Shown here piece by piece: positions 24,171 through 28,858 of a stretch of DNA of 28,858 nt. Within the stretch, counting starts at the first letter, position 1; each line of letters starts with the position of its first letter. The stretch is from Candidatus Ectomicrobium neotermitis (lineage in GTDB: Bacteria; Elusimicrobiota; Endomicrobiia; Endomicrobiales; Endomicrobiaceae), in NCBI GenBank assembly GCA_031283745.1, contig JAITBH010000069.1, positions 1 to 28,858 on the forward strand, given 5' to 3'. The position numbers and the translations under genes were made by a program. The notes beneath the pieces were generated by a model, which was not told the DNA's origin, did no database searches, and was given only the letters and a program-made list of their open reading frames with translations.

Positions 24171-24428
24171 AATCCCCCACCGAAAAAACCACTTGCCGCC
24201 CCCTCACAACTATGCCACACCACTTGCAGACCAATCCGCCTGTGCTATCAACCCCAGCCCCCCGCCGTTCAACCCCGCCCCTTTCCCCTGCCGCCAGAAA
24301 ATCCCCCACCGAAAAAACCACTTGCCGCCTCCTCACAACTATGCCACACCACTCGCAGGCCATCCGCCCGTGCTTATCAAATCCAGCCTCCCGTCGTTCA
24401 ACCCCCGCCCGCTGTAACCCTGCCCAGA
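24171..24428. repeat. 129-bp tandem repeat, two copies plus a third start
   Basis: Two copies, 24171-24299 and 24300-24428, each begin AATCCCCCACCGAAAAAACC and end CCAGAA. The first 58 bases differ at only about two positions, and the rest is clearly related with small changes and compensating single-base indels. At 24429 a third unit begins (AAATTCCCCCC) but decays at once. The + strand is C-rich and nearly G-poor. Because 129 is a multiple of three, long open frames exist on both strands by default. I do not consider them genes. Confidence 0.9.
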
Positions 24429-24447
24429 AAATTCCCCCCAAAAACCC

Positions 24448-24474
24448 AATTCTCTCACCAGTGGTGAGAGAATT
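24448..24474. repeat. 27-bp palindrome, copy 1
   Basis: Arms AATTCTCTCACCA and TGGTGAGAGAATT pair perfectly over 13 bp around a single central G. Downstream it is followed by AGACTAAGCTAACAAATC and AAGCTTTTTTGCA, also present after copy 2. The palindrome could act as DNA (cruciform or protein site) or as an RNA hairpin. It lies between the 129-bp repeat and the nuclease gene. Confidence 0.9.
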
Positions 24475-24580
24475 AGACTAAGCTAACAAATCAAGCTTTT
24501 TTGCAAACTTTTCCCATTCATTTTCTCTCAAATGTCATACCTATAAAGCAGTTTTGCTATACTCCAGCCCTCACCCATTT

Positions 24581-24599
24581 TCTCGCACCTTTAGCGAGA
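24581..24599. repeat. Weak inverted repeat, possible decayed palindrome copy
   Basis: TCTCGC at 24581-24586 pairs with GCGAGA at 24594-24599 around ACCTTTA. The left arm matches the start of the 27-bp palindromes (TTCTCGCACC), but the right half has diverged. This could be a degenerate fourth copy, or it could be chance. Confidence 0.4.
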
Positions 24600-24654
24600 G
24601 ACTTCAATTATCCAAAAATCATCAAATTTTTCACTTTTGACCCATCAAAATCCT

Positions 24655-24681
24655 AATTCTCGCACCAGTGGTGCGAGAATT
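24655..24681. repeat. 27-bp palindrome, copy 2
   Basis: Arms AATTCTCGCACCA and TGGTGCGAGAATT pair perfectly around a central G, and flanking T and A extend the pairing by one. Compared with copy 1, the left arm has G for T and the right arm has the matching C for A, so the symmetry is kept. The same downstream sequence follows (AGACTAAGCTAACAAATC). Confidence 0.9.
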
Positions 24682-24798
24682 AGACTAAGCTAACAAATCA
24701 AGCTTTTTTGCAGGCATTTACCAGTTTTCACTCTCAAATCTCGTATTTCCGCCCCACTTTTATGGCACCCTCCTGTCCCCAAATTCACCCAAAAAACC

Positions 24799-24825
24799 CA
24801 ATTCTCGCACCAGTGGTGCGAGAAT
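24799..24825. repeat. 27-bp palindrome, copy 3
   Basis: Identical to copy 2 in its palindromic part. It is followed by AGACCAAGCTAACAAATC, one base different from copies 1 and 2, and preceded by AAAAACCCAA as in copy 1. It ends 83 bp before the nuclease start, so it falls within the likely promoter or leader region of that gene. Confidence 0.9.
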
Positions 24826-24908
24826 TAGACCAAGCTAACAAATCAAGCCTTTCGTGTTCAAATAAGCAGAAAATGGAACAAAAATCTAACAATTAAAGGA
24901 GATTAATT

Positions 24909-25949
24909 ATGCCACCTAAAAAAAGCTTAGTTTCCCCAAATGTTTCTGATTTTGAAGAAATAGCAGCTATTATCGAGAATACCCGAAAGAAGGTATTCCG
25001 GATTGCTAACCATGAATTGATTGATATGTATTGGAAAATCGGTAGCTATGTCAGTCAAAAAGTCAAGAGTGGTAAATGGGGCAAATCCGTTGTGGAAGAT
25101 TTTGCCGTATATATTAAAACCCGTTTTGTAGGCATTCAAGGATTTTCCCAGCAAAATATCTGGCGTATGAAACAGTTTTACGAGACATATGCTCAAAAAA
25201 CAAAACTCGCACAGTTGGTTCGAGAATTGGGCTGGACGAATAACCTCCTCATAATGATGGCTGCAAAAACCGACGAGGAACGTGAGTTCTATCTTATGGC
25301 ATCCATCAAAAACAGTTACTCAAAACGAGAGCTGGAACGGCAAATCGATAGTTCTTTATTTGAAAGGATGATGATTTCTAAAAGGAACAATCGGTCATTT
25401 TTTAAACGCAACTCGGGTCTTTCCGCTTTGCGTGACAGCTATGTGCTTGAATTTCTTGATATTCCCCAACATCATCAGGAAAAAGAGTTGCGTAAAGCGA
25501 TTATCGACAATCTATGCAACTTTATTTTGGAGTTTGGCAAAGACTTTACTCTCGTTGGTGAGGAATACAAGGTGCAGGTCGGGCACTCGGATTTTAGTAT
25601 CGACTTACTGTTTTTTAATCGTGAACTCTCGTGCCTCGTTGCGGTTGAATTAAAAACTACCCACTTTAAGCCAGAACATCTCGGACAGCTTGAGTTTTAC
25701 CTTGAAGCCCTTGACCGTAATGTTAAAAAGAAAAATGAAAATCCAAGTGTCGGATTGATACTTTGCACTGGCAAAGACGATGAGGTTGTGAAATATGCCT
25801 TGAGTCGCAGCTTGTCGCCAGCACTGATTGCCGCATATCAGACCCATTTGCCCAAGAAAGAATTTCTTGAAAACAAGCTTAGGGAACTGCGTGAACTGGC
25901 TGAGGCAGGGGCAGGGGCTTTATCAGACCACGACCCGAACGGCAAGTGA
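24909..25949 (+). CDS. DUF1016 / YhcG-type PDDEXK nuclease domain protein
   Basis: The 346-residue protein has the two parts of the YhcG family. The N-terminal helical DUF1016 domain (about residues 10-165) has YWKIGSYVSQKV, WGKSVVEDFA, GFSQQNIWRMKQFY and LVRELGWTNNLLIM. The C-terminal PDDEXK domain carries the likely catalytic D232 (FSIDLLFFNREL), E247 and K249 (VAVELK) and then GQLEFYLEAL. Substrates are not established from sequence; such proteins are often annotated with restriction or defence genes. AAAGGAG at 24895-24901 precedes the ATG. The last codons (DPNGK, stop) are supplied by a heptamer-repeat element. Confidence 0.93.
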   Translation: MPPKKSLVSPNVSDFEEIAAIIENTRKKVFRIANHELIDMYWKIGSYVSQKVKSGKWGKSVVEDFAVYIKTRFVGIQGFSQQNIWRMKQFYETYAQKTKLAQLVRELGWTNNLLIMMAAKTDEEREFYLMASIKNSYSKRELERQIDSSLFERMMISKRNNRSFFKRNSGLSALRDSYVLEFLDIPQHHQEKELRKAIIDNLCNFILEFGKDFTLVGEEYKVQVGHSDFSIDLLFFNRELSCLVAVELKTTHFKPEHLGQLEFYLEALDRNVKKKNENPSVGLILCTGKDDEVVKYALSRSLSPALIAAYQTHLPKKEFLENKLRELRELAEAGAGALSDHDPNGK

Positions 25950-25976
25950 TTAGTGATTAGTGATTAGTGGTTAGTG
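25932..25976 (+). repeat. GTGATTA-heptamer repeat element, copy B
   Basis: GACCCGAACGGCAA is followed by three GTGATTA units, one GTGGTTA and a closing GTG. The first bases are inside the nuclease gene, and the first GTGATTA supplies its TGA stop at 25947-25949. The nuclease C-terminus is therefore formed by the repeat, suggesting the element arrived at or replaced the original gene end (inferred). Confidence 0.88.
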
Positions 25977-25983
25977 CCTTCCT

Positions 25984-26006
25984 CTCGGCGGGCATCCCCG
26001 CCCGAG
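25984..26006. repeat. GC-rich hairpin
   Basis: CTCGGCGGG and CCCGCCCGAG pair with one bulged C around a CATC loop. There is no T-run, so it is not a standard terminator. It is one of several GC-rich hairpins in the accessory spacers and stands out against the AT-rich chromosome. Confidence 0.7.
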
Positions 26007-26047
26007 GGGTTAGGGGTCAAGGAACGGCAAGGCAAGGCAAAGGCAAA

Positions 26048-26064
26048 AACGGCAAGTGATCAGT
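26048..26064 (+). repeat. Heptamer repeat element, short copy C
   Basis: AACGGCAAGTGATCAGT matches the leader and first heptamer of the family. It is preceded by several GGCAA units from 26026. The copy fuses directly to the open frame of a truncated HTH gene, in the place where that gene's 5' part should be. Confidence 0.8.
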
Positions 26065-26226
26065 ATTCTGAATAAGAAAGTTCTACAATCGACCGCAAGA
26101 GTCAGTTGGGCTTCCGTCACGAAGCTGTCTAAGTCCGAGCCTGTAAGTCTGGAAGTCCTAAGCAAAATCTGCAAAGCAATTGAAAGCAAGATCGGCGGCA
26201 TCATGGAGTTCGTTGATGATGAGTAA
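26056..26226 (+). pseudogene. 5'-truncated Xre/Cro-like HTH regulator
   Basis: A frame ending with TAA 26224-26226 encodes KKVLQSTARVSWASVTKLSK and then SEPVSLEVLSKICKAIESKI, GGIMEFVDDE. This is the second half of the small HTH_26-type (Xre/Cro) regulators: the recognition helix and the PVSLEVL-x-KIC segment are clear. The first helix and normal start are missing. Upstream the frame enters a GTGATCAGT repeat and reaches a stop at 26011. GTG 26056 is the only near-standard start and has no ribosome binding site. It ends 30 bp before the TcmP-like gene, suggesting a former regulator of that unit (inferred). Confidence 0.72.
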
Positions 26227-26256
26227 CCGCTAATCATACAGAAGGAGGTTTGAAAT

Positions 26257-27372
26257 ATGGCTCGCAGAAAAAACATAGAAGTAACTCCCGATAAAGTAAG
26301 CCCGCACACCATCAAGAAGTTTGAACTGATTGAAAAGTATGTAAAGGATTGGGCACCAAAACTCCTGAATTATCCGAACTGCAAAGGCATTGTCTTCATC
26401 GACTGTATGTGCAATAGCGGCATCTACAATGACTACTTAGACAAGAAAGTAGTTGGAACACCTATCCGTGTTGCGGCATACCTTGCAGATACCATGAAAA
26501 CCTATCCAAACAAACAAGCTCACCTGTATTTCAACGACCTTTCCGCAGAGAAAATAGAAGTTTTAAAAACTCGATTGCCTGCCGACGCAAACAACTTCCA
26601 CATAACAACACGAATCGGAGACGGAAACGATCTATTGAAGACAATCCGGGCAACTAACATATCGCATACACACTACCTCCTCGTCTATGACCCAAACCAA
26701 GCATCTATTGATTGGGTGGCATTATCTCCGTTCCTACGCAACTGGGGAGAGGTAATCATAAACCACATGGTGTCCGACTCGATACGCGGAGTATCTCAAG
26801 CCAAGAGCGACGCTACCAAAGCCAAGTATGCACAGACTTATGGGGCTCCCGTTGAATCACTGCTTACTTTCAGGGGCAAACGAGATGCTTATGAAAAGCG
26901 AATCCAAAAAATAATAACGATGCTTAGCACTCAGACGGGTAAGAGATATATAGCACCGTTCCCGTTTTTTAATAAAAAGAACAGTTTGGTCTATAATCTT
27001 ATACATTGTAGCGGTCATATCGCGGGGTTTAAGCTGTTCAAGAAAACAGCTTGGAAGACATTCGGTGGTAAGTCCTCCACAAAGAATACGTATGGTAATG
27101 AAAAACAACCTGAGCTGGATTTTAACGGTACCGGCGAACTTAACACAATGACAGATGAATACTGTTACTATGTAAAAGACATAGCAAAGTTCATTCACGA
27201 CAGTTTTATCGGTCAGCAAAACGTTTCTCTCTCGGAGGTATGGCGGTTGTTGGATGACCATCCCACATTTCCGTCTGATGGCTATAAACCTGAAATCAAG
27301 AAAGAGCTGAAGGACATATACAGAGACATTGTTTCAAAGAAATCTATAACATTCACAAAAAGGAGGGCTTGA
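26257..27372 (+). CDS. tcmP: Three-Cys-motif partner (TcmP)-like protein, methyltransferase-like
   Basis: I assign this 371-residue protein to the TcmP group by its motifs and its partner gene. The N-terminal half resembles a Rossmann methyltransferase: FIDCMCNSG (47-55) as a cofactor loop, an acidic FND at 92-94, GDGND (121-125) and VYDPNQ with D145-P146 where amino-methyltransferases have DPPY. VIINHMVSD follows. The C-terminal half is basic and not recognised. The reaction is unknown. AAGGAGGT at 26242-26249 gives strong initiation. The next gene starts two bases after the stop, so they form one unit. Sequence similarity to TcmP is remote by eye. Confidence 0.72.
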   Translation: MARRKNIEVTPDKVSPHTIKKFELIEKYVKDWAPKLLNYPNCKGIVFIDCMCNSGIYNDYLDKKVVGTPIRVAAYLADTMKTYPNKQAHLYFNDLSAEKIEVLKTRLPADANNFHITTRIGDGNDLLKTIRATNISHTHYLLVYDPNQASIDWVALSPFLRNWGEVIINHMVSDSIRGVSQAKSDATKAKYAQTYGAPVESLLTFRGKRDAYEKRIQKIITMLSTQTGKRYIAPFPFFNKKNSLVYNLIHCSGHIAGFKLFKKTAWKTFGGKSSTKNTYGNEKQPELDFNGTGELNTMTDEYCYYVKDIAKFIHDSFIGQQNVSLSEVWRLLDDHPTFPSDGYKPEIKKELKDIYRDIVSKKSITFTKRRA

Positions 27373-27374
27373 AT

Positions 27375-28199
27375 ATGAAAGCAGTCAAGGGATACATAGA
27401 GCGCAAAACTATGCTCTATAAGACCGGTGTGGAGTATGGCGATTACACCATGAACCATGTGCTTGGATGTGCCCACGGTTGCAAATACCCGTGTTACGCC
27501 TTTCTTATGGCTCGGCGCTTTGGGAAGGTTCAGTCCTACAAATGTTGGATAGAGCCGTATCTTGTCAGAAACACGCTCGAAATCCTCGACTGGGAGATTC
27601 CTCGTCTGAAGTCGAAAATAGAGTCAGTTCATCTGTGCTTTACCACCGACCCGTTTATGTATGAATACGATGAAATAGAGCAGATGAGCCTTGCCGCCAT
27701 CCGCAAACTAAACGAGGCGGGTATAAAATGCACAGTTCTCACAAAGGGGTTACTTCCCGAAGCTCTCGCTGACCTTTCCGATGAAAACGAATATGGCATT
27801 ACATTGATCTCACTCGATGAAGGTTTTCGCAACCGAATAGAGCCGGGTGCGGCTTCCTATCAAAAGCGATTGGCAACGTTACGGAATTTACATGACAGAG
27901 GGTGCAAAACGTGGGTCAGCATAGAGCCTTACCCCACGCCAAATCTTATAGAACAGGACTTGGGTGAGATTCTTTATGCCTTGAAATTTACCGACAAGAT
28001 TATATTCGGTCGCACCAACTACAATAAAGATGTGGGTTCCTATGTAAGGCACAAAGAATTTTTCCACGAGCAGGCACTGAAGGTCATCAACTTCTGCACA
28101 GAAAACGGTATGCAGTGCCACATAAAAGACGGCACGATGTTTGATGTGGAGCAAGATAGCCAAATCTACCCACTCAGAAAAAATCGGGGCGGTTATTGA
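27375..28199 (+). CDS. SPL/DUF5131-like radical SAM family protein with CX3CX3C motif
   Basis: The 274-residue protein has cysteines C32, C36 and C40 in NHVLGCAHGCKYPCYAFL. This resembles the radical SAM cluster loop of the spore-photoproduct-lyase-like group (GC-x-HGC-x-YCYA), but with one extra residue before the last cysteine. Other family marks are CFTTDPFMYE, TVLTKG, SLDEGFRNRIEPGAASYQKRLATLRNL and WVSIEPYPTPN. The substrate is unknown. The start is ATG 27375, with AGGAGG at 27361-27366 lying inside the end of the TcmP-like gene. An in-frame TTG at 27369 is too near that site. A repeat element starts one base after the stop. Confidence 0.82.
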   Translation: MKAVKGYIERKTMLYKTGVEYGDYTMNHVLGCAHGCKYPCYAFLMARRFGKVQSYKCWIEPYLVRNTLEILDWEIPRLKSKIESVHLCFTTDPFMYEYDEIEQMSLAAIRKLNEAGIKCTVLTKGLLPEALADLSDENEYGITLISLDEGFRNRIEPGAASYQKRLATLRNLHDRGCKTWVSIEPYPTPNLIEQDLGEILYALKFTDKIIFGRTNYNKDVGSYVRHKEFFHEQALKVINFCTENGMQCHIKDGTMFDVEQDSQIYPLRKNRGGY

Positions 28200-28200
28200 C

Positions 28201-28238
28201 GCCCCGAACGGCAAGTGATTAGGGGTTAGTGGTTAGTG
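28201..28238 (+). repeat. GTGATTA-heptamer repeat element, copy D
   Basis: GCCCCGAACGGCAA is followed by GTGATTA, GGGGTTA, GTGGTTA and GTG. It closes the TcmP/radical SAM module on its right, as copies B and C border it on the left. All are in the same orientation. Confidence 0.88.
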
Positions 28239-28274
28239 AACGGCGAACTGCACAGGTTAGTGCGATCAATGTAG

Positions 28275-28295
28275 GGGAGGGTTTCAAACCCTCCC
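28275..28295. repeat. GGGAGGGTTT palindrome, copy 1
   Basis: Arms GGGAGGGTTT and AAACCCTCCC flank a single C. The surrounding CAATGTAGG before and G after are also shared with the second copy at 28637-28657, so the repeated unit is about 30 bp. It lies between copy D and the terminator-like hairpin. Confidence 0.9.
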
Positions 28296-28301
28296 GCAAA
28301 A

Positions 28302-28337
28302 ACAAACCCCCCTGCTCGCAAGAGCAGGGGGGTTTGT
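28302..28337 (+). terminator. Terminator-like hairpin ending the accessory genes
   Basis: Arms ACAAACCCCCCTGCTC (28302-28317) and GAGCAGGGGGGTTTGT (28322-28337) pair perfectly over 16 bp around a GCAA tetraloop, a stable GNRA type, followed by CTTTGCTGTTT. The T-run is interrupted, so strength as an intrinsic terminator is uncertain. The core CCCCCCTGCT is the same as in the hairpin at 24119-24154. Confidence 0.72.
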
Positions 28338-28380
28338 CTTTGCTGTTTACCACTGTTGTTGGTCGTGGTTTTTGTCTTTA

Positions 28381-28409
28381 ACTAACCACTAACCACTGTC
28401 GTTCGGGTC
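28381..28409 (-). repeat. Heptamer repeat element, inverted copy E
   Basis: Read on the minus strand it is GACCCGAACGACA followed by GTGGTTA, GTGGTTA and GT. The GACCCGAACG start matches copy B exactly. It is the only inverted copy in the window, so the module from copy B to here is flanked by inverted as well as direct copies. Confidence 0.8.
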
Positions 28410-28858
28410 GTTGCCGTTTACTGGGAGCGCGGGCTTCCAGCCCGCCCCAATTCCCTCAATTCATACCCCCTCAGTAGGACAGCCCCCTTTCCAAAGGGGG
28501 TGCCGCCGCAGGCGGCGGGGGTTTGCTTACCTTTGTCGCCTGCCCGCCATTCTGTTCGGCGGGTTCGTTGTTGTCGTGGGTGTTTGCCGTTGTGGTCATC
28601 ACCCGATTTTTGGGCAGGTGTCAACGACCAATGTAGGGGAGGGTTTCAAACCCTCCCGTGTGGTCATTTACGGGATAACGAAACAGCGGACGGGCAACAC
28701 GAAACTGGATGGGTGATTGCGGGGCGGAATTTGGAAAATGGCGGGCGGTTAATTTTTTTGTCGTGGTCGTTGTCGTGCGTCGTAAACGATAACGGCAATG
28801 GCGAACGGTAACCACAACTGCCACGACAATCGAACGACCAATCACGGCGAACTGCCAC
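28410..28858. repeat. Gene-free mosaic of GC-rich hairpins and short repeats
   Basis: I see no gene here. The stretch holds the hairpin GCGGGC/GCCCGC at 28429-28445, CCCCCTTT/AAAGGGGG at 28483-28500, GCCGCC/GGCGGC at 28502-28516, and a second GGGAGGGTTT palindrome at 28637-28657. The last 200 bases repeat words such as GAACGG, ACGACC and GGCGAACTGC. The frames that stay open are explained by this composition. Confidence 0.75.

Noticed and set aside
24160..24441. 93-codon minus-strand frame over the 129-bp repeat, with two CxWCGIVV segments
   Set aside because: The two segments are simply the translated tandem repeat. Plus-strand frames are equally open because the DNA is C-rich and the unit is a multiple of three. 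There is no convincing ribosome binding site and no recognisable family.
24448..24825. CRISPR array
   Set aside because: Only three palindromic repeats, with start-to-start distances of 207 and 144 bp, no uniform spacers and no cas genes.
27369..27374. Upstream TTG for the radical SAM protein
   Set aside because: Only two bases separate it from AGGAGG; ATG 27375 is properly spaced.
28641..28657. GGTTTCAAACCCTCCC as a second copy of the tRNA T-arm (attachment site)
   Set aside because: It resembles GGTTCAAATCCCGCCC only loosely and is fully explained by the GGGAGGGTTT palindrome.
28411..28858. Overlapping 60-100 codon frames on both strands in the last 450 bases
   Set aside because: They run through hairpins and short repeats, overlap each other in several frames, and have no family patterns.

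Overview
Almost all of this window is AT-rich, densely packed + strand housekeeping DNA. It runs as one long convoy: the 3' end of tuf; an S10-type cluster (rpsJ to rpsQ); an spc-type cluster (rplN to secY, adk, map, infA, rpmJ); an alpha-type cluster (rpsM, rpsK, rpsD, rpoA, rplQ); then the rod-shape block mreB-mreC-mreD-mrdA-rodA; then an RNase E/G family gene, a MATE transporter and a tRNA-Leu(CAG). Spacing is tight and several genes overlap by four bases (rpmC/rpsQ, rpsE/rplO, secY/adk, mreC/mreD). The organism is a bacterium with MreB-directed, probably rod-like growth. S14, S4, L36, L24 and adenylate kinase all carry cysteine pairs of the zinc-binding type, and L30 (rpmD) is absent from its usual slot between rpsE and rplO. 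Base composition, gene order and the mre-to-RNase E/G linkage would fit an uncultured AT-rich lineage such as Elusimicrobiota (Endomicrobium-like). That is an impression, not a demonstrated assignment.

The character changes at the tRNA-Leu (about 23.87-23.95 kb). From there to the end lies about 4.9 kb of accessory DNA with more GC, stronger Shine-Dalgarno sequences (AAAGGAG, AAGGAGGT, AGGAGG) and many repeats. It holds a DUF1016/YhcG-type PDDEXK nuclease (24909-25949), the 3' remnant of a small Xre-like HTH regulator (about 26056-26226), and a two-gene unit. That unit is a TcmP-like protein with methyltransferase-like motifs (26257-27372) followed two bases later by a radical-SAM-like protein with an unusual CX3CX3C cysteine motif (27375-28199). 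No integrase, transposase, restriction methyltransferase or CRISPR array is present.

The intergenic DNA of this accessory part is highly structured. It contains a 10-bp tandem repeat, a two-copy 129-bp tandem repeat, and three copies of a 27-bp near-perfect palindrome with compensated changes in the two arms. A heptamer repeat family (GTGATTA/GTGGTTA, usually preceded by GAACGGCA) borders each gene module, overlaps the end of the nuclease gene and occupies the place of the missing 5' part of the HTH gene. Two terminator-like hairpins with almost the same stem lie near the two ends of the block. The simplest reading is a repeat-bounded, modular accessory locus beside a tRNA, carrying candidate nucleic-acid-modifying or defence functions. 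The TcmP-like plus CX3CX3C radical SAM pair is the best candidate for an undescribed system.
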